The notes beneath the pieces are model-generated. The model was given only the letters and a program-made list of their open reading frames with translations. It did no database searches and was not told where the DNA came from. 64,000 bases of DNA from Arthrobacter glacialis. Its GTDB lineage: Bacteria; Actinomycetota; Actinomycetes; Actinomycetales; Micrococcaceae. A program made the translations under genes and the position numbers. Positions within the stretch are counted from its first letter, which is position 1. The number at the start of each line of letters is the position of its first letter. The stretch spans positions 1 through 64,000 of the forward strand of contig NZ_PPXC01000010.1 in the NCBI RefSeq assembly GCF_002909445.1. Reading direction: 5' to 3'. This document shows positions 34,883 to 46,536 of the stretch, piece by piece.

Positions 34883-36359
34883 CGCTGCGGCCGCCGTCGA
34901 GCCCGATGGGTGGGACGTCGGGGGATGCGGGTTCGACGCCGGCATTCAAGGCGGCCACCAAGGCGGGGCCGTACTCGGTGACGTCACCCGCCCCAACAGT
35001 TAAGATGATGTCGCCGGGCACAGCCAGGGCCGCCAGCTGCGCCACCGCGGCAGCGGGATCCGGTGCGTAACCAAACGGTGTTGAAAGTGCCCGGGTGATG
35101 AGTTCGCTGGTGACACCGGGGACGGGGTCTTCACGAGAGGCGAAAATGTCCAGGACGGCTACTGTGTCCGCCAAGTCCAGGGCCTTGGCGAACTCCGTGG
35201 CGAACTCGGCTGTCCTGGAAAACAGGTGCGGCTGAAACAACACGTGAACCTTGTGGCTGCCAGCCACAGTTCTTGCCGCCTTGAGCGCAGCAGTGACTTC
35301 AGTGGGATGGTGGGCGTAGTCGTCAAAGACCCTTACCCCGCGTCCTTGCCCCTTGTCTTCAAAGCGCCTGCCAGCACCTCTGAAACCGGCCAGTGCATCC
35401 AGTGCAGCCGGCAGTTCTACCCCCAGAGTCAGGGCAACGGCCACAGCGGCCGCAGCATTGCTGAGGTTGTGATCTCCCGGAACCTGCAAACGAAGGGTGT
35501 GGGAGCCGGCACCGCCCAGATGATCCGCGAGAACTACCGTGGCCGTGGTGTGCAAGCCGTCGTGGGTGCCCGGAATCAGACGGATGTCAGCTGCCGGGGA
35601 GAACCCGTAGCTGATACACCGCTTTCCGGCAGCTGCGGCTTGGGCAGCCAAGGCGGCCGATCCGGCGTCGTCGGCGCAGGCAACCAGCGTGCCATCCGCC
35701 GGCAGGAGACCCATGAACTGCTCAAAGGCAGCAAACACGGCCTCGGCCGTGCCGTAGTGGTCCAGGTGGTCGGCCTCAAGGTTGGTCACCACCGCAATGT
35801 TCGGCCTGTAGTTCAGGAAGGAGGCATCGGACTCGTCGGCCTCTGCCACAAACACGGCGGCACTGCCGTGGGCTGCGTTGACGCCCAGGCCCGCAACGGT
35901 GCCACCCACAGCAAAGGAGGCATCCACCCCTGCGCCCTTGAGCATCACGGTGATCATGGAGGTGGTGGTGGTTTTGCCGTGGGTGCCTGCCACGGCAACC
36001 ACGACATCCTCGGCCATGGCGGCGGCGAGGGCCTGGGATCTGTGCAGGACACGGAGCCCGCCGGCACGGGCAGCCATAAGTTCAGGGTTGTTCTCCCTGA
36101 TGGCCGTGGAAACAACCACTGTGTCAACGGCTGCAACGTTTTCGGCGGCCTGGCCCACGTGGACTATGGCACCCATGGCGCCGAGCTCAGCCAGAGCCGC
36201 TGATGCTTTGGCGTCCGAGCCGCTCACGGCAAGGCCCTGTCCCAGCATGATCCGGGCAATGGCGGACATGCCGGCCCCGCCCATGCCAATGAAATGCACG
36301 CGGCCCAGTTCCGCCAGCGTTGGCGGCTGGTACGGCGCTGAGGTGTTCTTGCCACTCAT
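34875..36359 (-). CDS. murC: UDP-N-acetylmuramate--L-alanine ligase
   Basis: 494 residues from the ATG at 36359; a GTG three codons earlier overlaps the murG stop and is also possible. It adds L-alanine to UDP-MurNAc. The N-terminal domain has VHFIGMGGAGMSAIARIML, the ATP loop is AVAGTHGKTTTTSM (about 119-132), and VAEADESDASFLNYRPNIAVVTNLEADHLDHYG is the central Mur ligase motif (given here by its ends, VAEADESDASF and NLEADHLDHYG). DDYAHHPTEV marks the C-terminal domain. Translationally coupled to murG and ftsQ. Confidence 0.97.
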   Translation of the reverse strand: MSGKNTSAPYQPPTLAELGRVHFIGMGGAGMSAIARIMLGQGLAVSGSDAKASAALAELGAMGAIVHVGQAAENVAAVDTVVVSTAIRENNPELMAARAGGLRVLHRSQALAAAMAEDVVVAVAGTHGKTTTTSMITVMLKGAGVDASFAVGGTVAGLGVNAAHGSAAVFVAEADESDASFLNYRPNIAVVTNLEADHLDHYGTAEAVFAAFEQFMGLLPADGTLVACADDAGSAALAAQAAAAGKRCISYGFSPAADIRLIPGTHDGLHTTATVVLADHLGGAGSHTLRLQVPGDHNLSNAAAAVAVALTLGVELPAALDALAGFRGAGRRFEDKGQGRGVRVFDDYAHHPTEVTAALKAARTVAGSHKVHVLFQPHLFSRTAEFATEFAKALDLADTVAVLDIFASREDPVPGVTSELITRALSTPFGYAPDPAAAVAQLAALAVPGDIILTVGAGDVTEYGPALVAALNAGVEPASPDVPPIGLDGGRSDG

Positions 36360-36364
36360 GTGAT

Positions 36365-37474
36365 TCACTTCCCGCCTGCAGCCAAAACCATGTCCGCCAT
36401 GCGTTCGGCGGCGTCACGAATACCCCAATGCGAAGCAGTGCTGGACATCTTGTCCAGCCGCGGCTCGTCGAGGCACAAGGGAATTAGTTCACTTTCAATC
36501 CAGTGGGCATCCAGTTCGGCATCGGGCACCAGCAGCGCAGCACCGGCGCCCACCAGCTCGGCGGCGTTACGGGCTTGTTCGCCGTTGCCTATGGGCAGCG
36601 GCACAAACACGGCAGGAAGTCCGACGGCCGCCACCTCCGACACTGTGCCGGCACCTGAGCGGCACAACAGCAGACTTGCCGCGGCGTACACGTCCTCCAT
36701 GGCGTCAACATATTCCACCTGGCGGTAATGATCTGCGCGCAGCAGTTCCCCGTCGTGGGCCTTGACGGATTTGCCCTTGCCGGTGATGTGCAGGGTTTGA
36801 ATCCCTGCCGCTGCCAGGGCTTCAACGGCCCCGGCCACGGCGTTGTTCAGGCGCAGTGCGCCCAGGGATCCTCCGGTGACGATCAAGGTGGGCAGGTGCG
36901 CATCCAAGCCCAGCCGTTCGCGGGCGGCACTTTGCGCCTTGGCCCGGTTCAACGTTGCCACACTGTGCCGCATGGGCATCCCCACCAGGTGGGCGTGGCG
37001 GATCTTGGTTGCGGCAAAGGCCGTGCCAACGTAGGTGGTGTAGCGGGCGCCAAGCTTGTTGGCAATCCCTGCCTTGGTATTGGCCTCATGGATAACAATG
37101 GGCACCTGCAGCGACTTTGCGGCCAGATACATGGGTGTGCAGACGTAGCCGCCCACACCCACCAAAACATCCGCTTTGGCATCACGGAGTATTTTCTTGG
37201 CCGTGCGCACAGCTCCCCGCATGCGCCACGGCAGCTTGAGCAGGTCAATGGATGGTTTGCGTGGCAGCGGGATGCGGTCAATCAGCACCAGTTCAAACCC
37301 GGCTGCCGGAACCAAGGTTGTTTCCAATCCTGCTTCAGTGCCCACGGCCACGATGGCCGCTTGGGGTGTCCTGTCTCGGATGGCTGCGGCGATGGCAAGG
37401 AGCGGGCTGACATGCCCTGCGGACCCTCCCCCGGCCAGGACTACTGACAGTGGGGAGTTGTGGTTCTGCGTCAT
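36365..37474 (-). CDS. murG: UDP-N-acetylglucosamine--lipid I GlcNAc transferase
   Basis: 369 residues. It transfers GlcNAc to lipid I on the inner face of the membrane, giving lipid II. The N-terminal loop [19 protein letters not shown] and the second glycine loop [12 protein letters not shown] mark the GT-B fold. [23 protein letters not shown] is the donor-binding region (ends [11 protein letters not shown] and PAVFVPLP). Its ATG overlaps the ftsW stop by 4 bp. Confidence 0.97.
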   Translation of the reverse strand: MTQNHNSPLSVVLAGGGSAGHVSPLLAIAAAIRDRTPQAAIVAVGTEAGLETTLVPAAGFELVLIDRIPLPRKPSIDLLKLPWRMRGAVRTAKKILRDAKADVLVGVGGYVCTPMYLAAKSLQVPIVIHEANTKAGIANKLGARYTTYVGTAFAATKIRHAHLVGMPMRHSVATLNRAKAQSAARERLGLDAHLPTLIVTGGSLGALRLNNAVAGAVEALAAAGIQTLHITGKGKSVKAHDGELLRADHYRQVEYVDAMEDVYAAASLLLCRSGAGTVSEVAAVGLPAVFVPLPIGNGEQARNAAELVGAGAALLVPDAELDAHWIESELIPLCLDEPRLDKMSSTASHWGIRDAAERMADMVLAAGGK

Positions 37475-38763
37475 GACGTCTTCAGGGTGCTTTCTGGGTC
37501 AGTTCGGGAAAAGGAAAGGACTACGCCCAGGGCCGCCAGCACCATGATCAGTGCCGTCCCGCCGTAGGAAATTAGTGGCAGGGGAACACCAATGACTGGC
37601 AACAGGCCAACCACCACCGCAATGTTCACCACGGCCTGGCCAATGATCCAAGTCAAGATCATCCCACACACGATCCGGGAGAAGGGGTCGTTGCGGGTGT
37701 TGATGACACGGAAAATGGCGAATGCCAATACCCCGTACAGGCCAACAATCACCAGGGTGCCCAGCAGACCAAATTCTTCCCCGATGATGGCGAAGATGAA
37801 GTCGTTATGCGCTTCAGGGATCCAGTTCCACTTTTGCCTGCTTTGACCCAGGCCAACACCAAACCAGCCGCCGGAGGCCAGGGCATACATGCCATTCAAG
37901 TACTGGTCACACACACCTGGCTCGCTGCAGTCACCGAGCCAGGCCGAAAAGCGGCTGGTGCGGTTGCTGCTGAGTAGGGAAAGCAGTGCTGCAGCGACGC
38001 CGGCCAGCACAAGGGCCAGCGCCAGAAACCGCTTCTGGACCCCCGCGAAGGCCAGGCCGGCCAGCACCATCATGCCCACAATGATCGCCGTGCCCATATC
38101 CTTGCCGAACAGAATCAAACCCAGAATAATACCTGCCCCAAGACCCACGGGGAAGAGGACGTGCGGCAGCTTGCGCACCAGACGCCCCTTCGTGGCCAGC
38201 ACTGCCCCCATCCAGATGGCCAGGGCAAGTTTTGCGGCCTCGGAGGGCTGGAACTGAACGGGTCCAATTTCGAGCCAGTTCTTGTTACCTGCGATGTCCA
38301 CTCCCATGGGGGTGAAAATCAGGGCCAGCAACAAAATTGCCAGGCCCATCAAGGGATAGGAAAGCTTCTTGTACCAGGCGGAAGGCAAGCAGGAGAGGAT
38401 AAACATCAGCACCATCCCGCCCACGGCAAATTGGGATTCCCGAATGAAAAGACCGTAGGGGTCCTTGCCTTCGGAAATTGTTTCAGCCGTTGAGGCGGAC
38501 AGGACAGTCATGCGCCCAATGATGGTCAGGGTGACGGTTGTTCCGATGATCCAGTAGTAGGACGCCGTGGGCCTTCCCACATGCGCGTTGAACCAGTCCC
38601 TGTGCCGTTTAAACGGGCGCGCCTTAGCAGGTGTCTGCGCGGTGGCCCGCGGTTTTGACTGCTTGGCAGCCGGCGTGGAAACCTCGGCCGATGGCTCCAC
38701 AACAGCTTTGCCCTTGGCGGGGCGAACGGCGGATGTGCCTGGCTGTGTGGGCGTCTTGGCCAC
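37471..38763 (-). CDS. ftsW: lipid II polymerase FtsW (SEDS family)
   Basis: 430 residues with about ten membrane helices after a basic, Ala/Pro/Lys-rich N-terminal region of about 75 residues. SEDS motifs are [28 protein letters not shown], given here as [17 protein letters not shown], then [30 protein letters not shown] and [12 protein letters not shown] near the end. FtsW polymerises glycan strands in septal wall synthesis together with FtsI, encoded in the same cluster. The GTG start shares one base with the murD stop (TAGTG). Confidence 0.97.
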   Translation of the reverse strand: MAKTPTQPGTSAVRPAKGKAVVEPSAEVSTPAAKQSKPRATAQTPAKARPFKRHRDWFNAHVGRPTASYYWIIGTTVTLTIIGRMTVLSASTAETISEGKDPYGLFIRESQFAVGGMVLMFILSCLPSAWYKKLSYPLMGLAILLLALIFTPMGVDIAGNKNWLEIGPVQFQPSEAAKLALAIWMGAVLATKGRLVRKLPHVLFPVGLGAGIILGLILFGKDMGTAIIVGMMVLAGLAFAGVQKRFLALALVLAGVAAALLSLLSSNRTSRFSAWLGDCSEPGVCDQYLNGMYALASGGWFGVGLGQSRQKWNWIPEAHNDFIFAIIGEEFGLLGTLVIVGLYGVLAFAIFRVINTRNDPFSRIVCGMILTWIIGQAVVNIAVVVGLLPVIGVPLPLISYGGTALIMVLAALGVVLSFSRTDPESTLKTS

Positions 38764-40316
38764 TATGACTCCTTTTTGGCGCTTGCCCGTGATTCCAACA
38801 GTTCCCTGACGGCGTCAATAAACGCCTGGCCACGGTGGGCGTAGGACGTGAATTGGTCCATCGAGGCCGACGCCGGCGCCATGAGCACCGTGTCCCCCGG
38901 TGTGGAGAGAGCCGCGGCTTCTGCCACTGCTTGTGCCATCACACCATCACCATTGGCTGTTTTCCCAACAGTTTCAGTGTGCGCCCCACTCGCCATGATC
39001 ACACGGACATTGGGGGCGTGGCGTGCCAACGAGTTGGCCAGGGCTGAGCTGTCCTCCCCGATGAGGACAACTGCTTTGAGTCGGGGCGCGTGCTCTCGCA
39101 CCAGCTCGTTGTAGTCAACACCTTTTGACAGTCCGCCGGCAATCCAGATCACGGGATTGAAAGAAGCCAGTGAGGCCGCTGCCGCATGCGGGTTGGTGGC
39201 CTTTGAGTCATTGACCCACAGCACTCCCTCCGCGGACGCCACGGCCTGAATCCTGTGGTCACCGTTATGGTAGGCCTGCAGGCCCTTGCGCACATCAGCA
39301 GGCGTCAAGCCGTAGGCCAGGACTAGGGCAGCAGCGGCAGCAGCATTGGCCACCAGGTGCCGCGGCACAAGATCACCAATGTCGCTGATCGCAGCCAGTT
39401 CGGTGGCTGAATCCTTGCGTTCGGCAAGGAAAGCTCTATCGACCAGCAAGCCCTCAACCACACCCACCATGCTGATGGCGGGGATGGAGGTGGTGAATCC
39501 TACGGCGCGGCAGCCCTCTTGAACGTCTGCCGCTTCAACCATGCGTTCGGTTTCGATTTGTTCGGCGTTGTACACGCAGGCTATCTGGGTGTTGGCATAG
39601 ATCTTGGCCTTGTCGCTGGCATAGGCATCAAAGCCACCGTGCCAGTCAACATGGTCTTCGGCAAGGTTGAGGCAGACGCTGGCCACGGGCGCCACGGATT
39701 CGGTCCAGTGCAATTGAAAGCTGGAAAGTTCCACTGCCAGTGCGTCATAGCCTTCCGGGTCACGCACGGCGTCGAGGATGGGAGTGCCAATATTGCCCGC
39801 CGCTATGGCTCGCAAACCGGCGCCCTGCAACATCGATTCCACCATGGTGGTTGTGGTGGTCTTGCCGTTGGTGCCGGTAATAGTGATCCATGCAGCCGTC
39901 TTCCGGCCGGCCTTGGTGCGCACCCGCCACGCCAGTTCAACATCGCCCCAAATGGGGATGTTGGCCGCTGCGGCGGCAGCCAGCAAGGGATGGTCGGGCC
40001 GGTATCCGGGGCTTGTCACCACCAGCTGCGGTTGTTCACCCTCAACCAGGGGCAGCATTGTTGAGGTTGCCGCACCAAGGATGACGTCCTTGACGCCCAC
40101 AATCTTCAGCGTGTCGGCAAGAGCCAGGGATTCGGCGTCGTCCGAGGCGGCCACCACCACCACGCGGGCACCCAACTCGGCCAAGGTGTCTGCAACGGAA
40201 AACCCGGTCTTGCTGATGCCGGTCACAACCACCGCCAGTCCGGCCCAATCGGCGTCCCAGGAGGTCAGCGATTCGAGGCGGTGGGCGGTTGTGTCCGTTG
40301 GTGCAGTTTCACTCAC
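38763..40316 (-). CDS. murD: UDP-N-acetylmuramoyl-L-alanine--D-glutamate ligase
   Basis: 517 residues from GTG at 40316, which overlaps the mraY stop by 4 bp (GTGA). It adds D-glutamate to the precursor. The N-terminal domain has [19 protein letters not shown], the ATP loop is [15 protein letters not shown] (about 139-153), [14 protein letters not shown] and [11 protein letters not shown] mark the central domain, and [19 protein letters not shown] and ILLIGEDSS-like segments mark the C-terminus. Part of the continuous dcw transcript. Confidence 0.97.
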   Translation of the reverse strand: MSETAPTDTTAHRLESLTSWDADWAGLAVVVTGISKTGFSVADTLAELGARVVVVAASDDAESLALADTLKIVGVKDVILGAATSTMLPLVEGEQPQLVVTSPGYRPDHPLLAAAAAANIPIWGDVELAWRVRTKAGRKTAAWITITGTNGKTTTTTMVESMLQGAGLRAIAAGNIGTPILDAVRDPEGYDALAVELSSFQLHWTESVAPVASVCLNLAEDHVDWHGGFDAYASDKAKIYANTQIACVYNAEQIETERMVEAADVQEGCRAVGFTTSIPAISMVGVVEGLLVDRAFLAERKDSATELAAISDIGDLVPRHLVANAAAAAALVLAYGLTPADVRKGLQAYHNGDHRIQAVASAEGVLWVNDSKATNPHAAAASLASFNPVIWIAGGLSKGVDYNELVREHAPRLKAVVLIGEDSSALANSLARHAPNVRVIMASGAHTETVGKTANGDGVMAQAVAEAAALSTPGDTVLMAPASASMDQFTSYAHRGQAFIDAVRELLESRASAKKES

Positions 40317-41425
40317 AGTCGAACAATCCATTCAGCGTAGAAGGCGCCAAGGCCCACGGCGACCATGAGTCCAGCCAAAATCCAGAACCGCACAACCACT
40401 GTGACTTCCTTCCAGCCCTTGAGCTCGAAGTGGTGCTGCAGGGGTGCCATGAGGAACACTCGCTTGCCCTTGGAGAGCTTGAAGAAGCCCACCTGGATGA
40501 TGACGGAGAACGTGATCAGGACGAAGAGGCCGCCAATGATGGCCAGCAGCAGTTCGGTGCGCGAGAGGATGGCGAAGCCTGCCATGGCGCCGCCAATGGC
40601 CAGGGAGCCGGTGTCGCCCATGAAAATCTTTGCCGGTGAGGTGTTCCACCACAGGAACCCAATCAGGGCAGCAAACATGATGGCTGCCAGCAGGGACAGG
40701 TCCAACGGGTCGCGGACTTCGTAGCAGACGGTTTCCGCCGGGAGTTTGCCGCCGCCGCAGGCTTGGCTGCTCTGCCACATGCCAATGAGCGTGTAGGCGC
40801 CAAAGACCAGGATCGCAGCGCCCGTGGCCAGGCCATCCAGCCCGTCGGTCAGGTTCACGCCGTTGGTGGCTGCGGCAATGATCAGGTTTGACCACACCAC
40901 GAACAAGACAACGCCCAAACCTGCCCCGGCAAAGGCCAGGTTCAGTGAGGGGATGTCCCTGGCAAAGGAGATGAAGGTGCTGGCAGGTGTTCGCCCCAAC
41001 TCATTGGGGAACCCCAAGGCCATGATGGCGAAGGCGATGCCCACGATTGCCTGGCCGGCCAGCTTGCTCTTGGCGTTCAAGCCAGTGTTGTGTTGCTTGG
41101 TGATTTTGAGGAAGTCATCCAGGAAGCCCACCAATCCCATGCCCACCATCAGGAAGATCATGAGCAGTCCCGAGGCTGTGGGGCCGGCGGAGTTCGGGTT
41201 CAGGAGCCACACAATCAGGTGTGTGATGAAGTAGGAGGCCACCACGGAGCCGACCACCACTGTGCCGCCCATGGTGGGCGTGCCGCGTTTGATTTGGTGG
41301 CTGGTGGGACCGTCCTCGCGGATGATCTGTCCATAGCCTTGCTTAACCAGGAAACGGATAAACAAGGGGGTGCCGATCATGGCGAAGGCCAAGGCCAAGC
41401 CAGCACCAATGAGCAATGCAATCAT
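40313..41425 (-). CDS. mraY: phospho-N-acetylmuramoyl-pentapeptide transferase
   Basis: 370 residues with about ten membrane helices. MraY moves phospho-MurNAc-pentapeptide to undecaprenyl phosphate to form lipid I. The motifs [28 protein letters not shown] (catalytic-site aspartates), [12 protein letters not shown] and [13 protein letters not shown] are all present. Start overlaps the murF stop by 4 bp. Confidence 0.98.
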   Translation of the reverse strand: MIALLIGAGLALAFAMIGTPLFIRFLVKQGYGQIIREDGPTSHQIKRGTPTMGGTVVVGSVVASYFITHLIVWLLNPNSAGPTASGLLMIFLMVGMGLVGFLDDFLKITKQHNTGLNAKSKLAGQAIVGIAFAIMALGFPNELGRTPASTFISFARDIPSLNLAFAGAGLGVVLFVVWSNLIIAAATNGVNLTDGLDGLATGAAILVFGAYTLIGMWQSSQACGGGKLPAETVCYEVRDPLDLSLLAAIMFAALIGFLWWNTSPAKIFMGDTGSLAIGGAMAGFAILSRTELLLAIIGGLFVLITFSVIIQVGFFKLSKGKRVFLMAPLQHHFELKGWKEVTVVVRFWILAGLMVAVGLGAFYAEWIVRL

Positions 41426-42939
41426 GGCTGGTCAGTCCTTTCACCTGTTGTTATGTCACTTATTTCTGTGGGGCCGTTCCCCGAAGGTAATGCTATCCGA
41501 TCACCTAGGAACCTCAGCCCTGAACCATTGGATGATTTGACCAAAACTATGTCCCCTGGCTCAAGTTCTGCCTCCAGTACTTGGTAGGCGGCGTCGGCAT
41601 CGTCAAAGAACATGGATTCGTTGCCCCATGATCCTTCCATGACGGCGCCCACGTGCATGGCCCGGGCGCCTGTGCCCACCACCAGCAGTCGGGAGATGTT
41701 CAGCCGCACGGCAACCCGGCCCACGGCGTCATGCTCCAACACCGAGTCATTGCCGAGTTCAAGCATCTCGCCCAGCACCGCCCAGGTGCGCCGGGCGCCA
41801 CTTCCGCCGAGCTCGGCAAGGGTGCGCAGGGCCGCCCGCATGGATTCGGGGTTGGCGTTGTAGGCGTCATTGATGATGCTCACACCGTCGCTGCGGTCAG
41901 TGCGCTCCATCCGGTACCGGCTGGCAGCTTTTTGCACATTCAGCGATGAAACAATGTCGGCAGGGCCAATGCCCAGGGCATGGGCGGCGGATGCGGCAGC
42001 CAAAAGATTGGTGACATGGTGGAGCCCCAGCAATTTGCTGCGCACCTGCCATGGTTGGGTGCTGCCCGGGAAGATCAGGTCAAACTCGGGCTGACCGTCT
42101 GCGTTGGTTTGCACATTGCGGGCCTGCAGGAAGTCCTGCCCGCCTTCGGTGGTTTCTTCAGCCACGGCCGCATCGGCGCTGCTGAAGTAGGTAATGGGTG
42201 CAGTGGAGCGCTGCGCCATGGCCCGGACCCGCTGGTCATCAAAGTTCAGCAGTGCCCGGCCAGCAGGGGCCAGTGACTCCACCAGTTCACCCTTGGCAAC
42301 GGCAATGTTGTCTATGGAGCCAAACTCGCCGGCGTGGGCGCTGCCCACACACAAGACAACACCAAGGTCGGGGCGGACCATGCTGGAAAGGTAGGAAATC
42401 TGCCCCATTTTGGTGGCGCCCATTTCAATGATCAAGTACCGGGTGCTCTCCACTGCACGGAATACAGTCAGCGGCACACCCACTTCACCGTTATAGGACC
42501 CCACGGGCGCCACTGTCTCACCCTGTGGGGACAAAATGCCGCTCAAGAGGTCCTTCGTGGTGGTCTTTCCGGCTGAACCGGTAATCCCAATGACGCTTAC
42601 GGGTGAGTGGGCCCGAATACGCCGCAAGACCTCGGCGGCCAAGACGCCCATGGCGAGCACGGCGTCGGCAACAATAACAGCCGGGAAGGGAGTGCCGGCG
42701 TCGTCCGAAGCAACCTGGCGCTCGGCCAGCACAGCAACTGCACCGGCGGCAAGCGCCGCGCCAATGAAGTCATGGCCGTCGGAGTTTTCCCCCGCCTTGG
42801 CCACGTACATGCTCCCCGGAACTGCGTCGCGGGAATCGGTGACGATCTTGGCCACGTCCACAGACGTGTTCGGATCAAGGGTGGCTGAAAGCGTGCCATT
42901 GGTAAGCGCGGCAATGTGGGCCGCAGAAAATTCAATCAT
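41422..42939 (-). CDS. murF: UDP-MurNAc-tripeptide--D-Ala-D-Ala ligase
   Basis: 505 residues. It adds D-Ala-D-Ala to complete the pentapeptide. The ATP loop is [18 protein letters not shown] (about 115-132), [17 protein letters not shown] and [20 protein letters not shown] mark the central domain (ends given as [14 protein letters not shown]), and [16 protein letters not shown] marks the C-terminal domain. Start overlaps the murE stop by 8 bp. No ddl gene is in the window to supply D-Ala-D-Ala. Confidence 0.97.
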   Translation of the reverse strand: MIEFSAAHIAALTNGTLSATLDPNTSVDVAKIVTDSRDAVPGSMYVAKAGENSDGHDFIGAALAAGAVAVLAERQVASDDAGTPFPAVIVADAVLAMGVLAAEVLRRIRAHSPVSVIGITGSAGKTTTKDLLSGILSPQGETVAPVGSYNGEVGVPLTVFRAVESTRYLIIEMGATKMGQISYLSSMVRPDLGVVLCVGSAHAGEFGSIDNIAVAKGELVESLAPAGRALLNFDDQRVRAMAQRSTAPITYFSSADAAVAEETTEGGQDFLQARNVQTNADGQPEFDLIFPGSTQPWQVRSKLLGLHHVTNLLAAASAAHALGIGPADIVSSLNVQKAASRYRMERTDRSDGVSIINDAYNANPESMRAALRTLAELGGSGARRTWAVLGEMLELGNDSVLEHDAVGRVAVRLNISRLLVVGTGARAMHVGAVMEGSWGNESMFFDDADAAYQVLEAELEPGDIVLVKSSNGSGLRFLGDRIALPSGNGPTEISDITTGERTDQP

Positions 42940-44641
42940 CAGTTGAGGACTCTATCGTGGTTGGCGCTGTGATCGGGAATCCGCGGGCTGTCAAGGCAGC
43001 CCGCAATTCGACCCTGTCATCGAGGGAAAGATTGACCCCTTTGACTTCTTGATAAACTTCGTGGCCGCGCCCGGCCACCAATATGACGTCGACGGCCGTG
43101 GCCAGCTCAACGGCGCGGTCAATGGCGTTGGCCCGCTGGTCGAATTCTTCGATAATCCGGCCCAAGGCGCCACGCTCATTGGCCGCAACGGCCCCGGCCA
43201 GCACGTCTGCCCGGATGGCTGCCGGGTCCTCATCATGCGGATCGTCGTCGGTGATAATCACCACGTCGGCGTATTGGGCCACCACAGCACCCATAATGGG
43301 GCGTTTGGTGGCGTCCCGCTCCCCCGTGGCACCAAAGACAGCAATCACGCGGGCGCCGGCGGTGGCCGGGCGGACAGCCTGCAGGGCCCTTTGAAGGGCG
43401 TCAGGATTGTGCGCAAAATCGACCACTGCCACGGGGGCGGTGCCAATGAGCTGCATACGCCCGGGCACTTCAACGGAGAACGGGTCATGACTGTCCAGGG
43501 CGTGTTGCAGGCGTGCCAGCACCTCCTGGCTCGCAGCGTGGGGCACTGCGCCGTCCCCGGGCTGGGCAGCTTCGGCAAGCAGTTGCGTGGTCACCATGAG
43601 CAACGCCAGGGCGGCGTTGGAGACGTTGAAGTCACCGGGCAGGGCTGTGCCGGCCCGCAAAACTTCACCGGCCGGTCCGTGCAGGCTGAAGCGTGAGCCG
43701 ATTCCGTCCCGGCGCACAGTGCGCACCTCCCAGTGGTTCGCCGCATTCGTGGGGGTGATGCTGGCGTCCGTGGTGGACAAGGTGACTGTGGGCACGTTGC
43801 TGGCGGCGGCCATCCGCAGGCCCCAGCTGTCATCAACGCAGATCACGGCCGCGCTGGCGTGCTGGGGCGTGAACAGGGCCGCCTTGGTTTCGAAGTAGGC
43901 TTCCATGCCCCCGTGCAGGTCCAGGTGGTCCTGGGTCAGGTTGGTAAATCCTGCCACGTTGAAACGCACCGAATCCACCCGCCCGAAGGCCAAGGCGTGC
44001 GAGGAGACCTCCATCGAGGCGGCTGCTATGCCACGCTCAGCCATGACGGCCAGCAGGGCGTGAATGTCAGTGGATTCCGGGGTGGTCAACTTGCTGGGGA
44101 TGGCAACATCCCCAGCAAGAATCTCAATGGTGCCTATGAGCCCTGTGGTGTTCCCCAAGGCCTGAAGCAATGAATTCAAGAAGTACGTTGTGGTGGTCTT
44201 GCCGTTGGTGCCGGTAACAGCAAACAATGGCAGCGTGTTGCTGATGGCGGCTGTGCCGTAAACAGTGGCGGCCACAACGCCAGTGGCTGCCCGGGCATCG
44301 TCGACAGTGAGCACCGGAACATTGGACCCTCCGGCCAAAAGGCGCGTGCCGGCGTCGTCCGTCAAGATGGCAGCGGCACCACTGGCAACGGCTGAGGCAG
44401 CAAATTGCGCACCATGGGTTTTGGCGCCCGGCAGGGCAATATAGAGATCGCCCGGACAAATGGCGCGTGAGTCCAGGCTGACGCCGGTGACCCGCAGGGC
44501 TGCCGCGGTGTCCATGGGGTGGCTCAGTGCGGCTTCCAGCAAGGCTGCAAGCTCTCCGAGGGTGGCCCCTTGGGGGTGGTGCGGACGCAGCGGCGCCGAC
44601 GGAATATTCACAGGCACTTCCACGCCATCCTTTTCATTCAC
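42932..44641 (-). CDS. murE: UDP-MurNAc-L-Ala-D-Glu ligase for the third residue
   Basis: 569 residues from GTG at 44641 with AGGGA upstream. It attaches the third amino acid of the stem peptide. Motifs are [20 protein letters not shown] (ATP loop at about 139-148), SMEVSSHALAFGRVDSVRFN (first part SMEVSSHALAFGR) and NLTQDHLDLHGGMEAYF. The diaminopimelate-specific signature DNPR is not seen: the corresponding segment reads TDDDPHDEDPAAIRADVL. That is in keeping with the L-lysine wall of Arthrobacter, but substrate choice cannot be settled from this alone. Confidence 0.95.
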   Translation of the reverse strand: MNEKDGVEVPVNIPSAPLRPHHPQGATLGELAALLEAALSHPMDTAAALRVTGVSLDSRAICPGDLYIALPGAKTHGAQFAASAVASGAAAILTDDAGTRLLAGGSNVPVLTVDDARAATGVVAATVYGTAAISNTLPLFAVTGTNGKTTTTYFLNSLLQALGNTTGLIGTIEILAGDVAIPSKLTTPESTDIHALLAVMAERGIAAASMEVSSHALAFGRVDSVRFNVAGFTNLTQDHLDLHGGMEAYFETKAALFTPQHASAAVICVDDSWGLRMAAASNVPTVTLSTTDASITPTNAANHWEVRTVRRDGIGSRFSLHGPAGEVLRAGTALPGDFNVSNAALALLMVTTQLLAEAAQPGDGAVPHAASQEVLARLQHALDSHDPFSVEVPGRMQLIGTAPVAVVDFAHNPDALQRALQAVRPATAGARVIAVFGATGERDATKRPIMGAVVAQYADVVIITDDDPHDEDPAAIRADVLAGAVAANERGALGRIIEEFDQRANAIDRAVELATAVDVILVAGRGHEVYQEVKGVNLSLDDRVELRAALTARGFPITAPTTIESSTDD

Positions 44642-44665
44642 AATACTTATTTCCCTGGTTCCGTT

Positions 44666-46474
44666 TTACTTGTAGAACTTGGGCAGCTTGACGGGGGCTG
44701 TGGTCGACGGCGGAACATCGTTGCTGCGCAGCACCTGGCCCATCACTTGATTAAACGTTACCCCCTGGGTGACGCCATAAATTTCTCCTTGGGGGCGTTG
44801 GACGGTAATACCCACCACATAGCGGGGATCCTCCATGGGTGCCATGCCGATGAACGATGACGTGTAACCGTCAAAGCCCACACCGTTGTCCGCAGGCGCT
44901 TCCGAGGTGCCTGTCTTGCCACCGGTCCGGTAGCCGGGAATGCCCACCACCTTGTAGTCGGTCATGGTCACCACGCCCTCGAGCATGTCCTTGGCATCCT
45001 GCGCTGTCTCGGGACTGATGACCTTGACGCCGGGGGCTTGCGCGGGCGTTTCCACCGTTCCGTCGGCGGCTGTGAACGAATCAATGATGGTGGGCTTGAG
45101 CCTGACGCCATTGTTGGCCACCGTTTGGAAGATCATGGTGGTCTGCAGAGGTGTTTGAGCCACGCCCTGACCAAACAGCACTGTGTACTGCTGGCGGCCA
45201 TCCCAGTTCTTCCAGTCAGCCAGAATGCCGGGGCTTTCGCCGGGCAGCTCAATGCCCGTTTTTTCGCCAACACCGAACTTGCGCAGGTAGTCATAGCGTT
45301 GTTGCAAGGACAGCTTGGACCCTGCCATGACAGTTCCGGTGTTCATGGAATCGGCAATGATGCCCGCCAGGGTACGTTGTTCTGTTCCGTGGTCGAAGGC
45401 GTCGGAGAAGTTCTGGCCGCCAATGTTCAACGATGACGGAACCAGGAACTCGCTCATGGGCGTGGCCAGGCCCTCCTCCACCACTGCCGAGGCAGTGACG
45501 ATCTTGTCTGTTGAACCAGGCTCGACCACCGAACTCACTGTGCGTGAGCCAATGTTGTTGGGATCGGAGGCGCCCACGTTGTTGGGATCGTAGGAATCGC
45601 TGTCTGCCAGGGCCACCACTTTGCCAGTTTTGACTTCAATGACTGAAACGCTGGCCCACTGGGCGCTGTATTGCTGCTTTTGCTGCTGGGCGGCCTGTTG
45701 GGCGTAGTACTGCATGTCTTGATCGATGGTCAGTTTAACGGTTTGACCGTCGACGGCCGGGACGGTGCGCACCGGTGCGGTGGGAATGATGATGCCATTC
45801 TTGCCAGCCTGGTAGGTGCGGCTGCCGTCGGTGCCTGTGAGCTTGGAGTTCATGGTCTGCTCAACGCCGGCCAGCGGCTGGCCGTCGGCGTCAACAAAGC
45901 CAACGATCGGCCCGCCCACGGCTCCCATGGGGTAGACACGTTTCGTGACAGCTTCGGAGTAGATGCCGGGCACGCCAAGCCCCGCAATTTCCTTCTCCAC
46001 CAGCGGGCTGACGTCCATGGCCAGGTAGTTGTGGTTCTTGGTTCCCGTTGCGTTCTTCTTCACGTCCGCAAAGGCCAGACCCAGAACATCGGCAACCTTC
46101 TTCAGGCCTTCGTCCTTGGTGAATTCTTCGATCACGCCCGTATCAGCGTTCCGGTGCGCATATTCCTCAAAATCCGCAACATTGATTTGGGAGACGGTGA
46201 TGTTGTAGCGAATGATGCTCTCGGCCAGGACCTTGCCCTTGGAATCAATGATTTTGCCCCGAACGGCCGGCAATTTCTGAACCACCGTCCGCTGATTCTC
46301 GGCAGCCTGGGCCATGTTGCCAGTGTCCAGACCTTGAACCATGATCAAGCGACCGGCAATGACCAGCAGGACCGCCAGCATGATGATGAAACCAAGCCGC
46401 ATCCGTCCGCGGCCAACCTTGTTGAGTTGGAGGGCATTGACGCCCGGTGCGCTCTGGTTGGAGTTTTGTGCCAC
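44666..46474 (-). CDS. ftsI: septal penicillin-binding protein (transpeptidase)
   Basis: 602 residues from GTG at 46474, which has AAGGA about nine bases upstream. One membrane helix (about 24-46; RLGFIIMLAVLLVIAG) is followed by a PBP dimerisation domain and a transpeptidase domain. The three penicillin-binding motifs are S-x-x-K in VVEPGSTDKIVTAS (about residue 318), S-x-N in DSMNTGTVM (about 374) and KTGT in TGGKTGTSEAPA (about 520). The SxxK motif reads STDK where most relatives have STFK or STMK. It cross-links septal peptidoglycan with FtsW. Confidence 0.96.
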   Translation of the reverse strand: MAQNSNQSAPGVNALQLNKVGRGRMRLGFIIMLAVLLVIAGRLIMVQGLDTGNMAQAAENQRTVVQKLPAVRGKIIDSKGKVLAESIIRYNITVSQINVADFEEYAHRNADTGVIEEFTKDEGLKKVADVLGLAFADVKKNATGTKNHNYLAMDVSPLVEKEIAGLGVPGIYSEAVTKRVYPMGAVGGPIVGFVDADGQPLAGVEQTMNSKLTGTDGSRTYQAGKNGIIIPTAPVRTVPAVDGQTVKLTIDQDMQYYAQQAAQQQKQQYSAQWASVSVIEVKTGKVVALADSDSYDPNNVGASDPNNIGSRTVSSVVEPGSTDKIVTASAVVEEGLATPMSEFLVPSSLNIGGQNFSDAFDHGTEQRTLAGIIADSMNTGTVMAGSKLSLQQRYDYLRKFGVGEKTGIELPGESPGILADWKNWDGRQQYTVLFGQGVAQTPLQTTMIFQTVANNGVRLKPTIIDSFTAADGTVETPAQAPGVKVISPETAQDAKDMLEGVVTMTDYKVVGIPGYRTGGKTGTSEAPADNGVGFDGYTSSFIGMAPMEDPRYVVGITVQRPQGEIYGVTQGVTFNQVMGQVLRSNDVPPSTTAPVKLPKFYK

Positions 46475-46536
46475 TGCTACGATTCCTTGCACTCAAGCGT
46501 TGGGGCAGTCAAAGCTGCCAGGCCCTTTCGAATAGC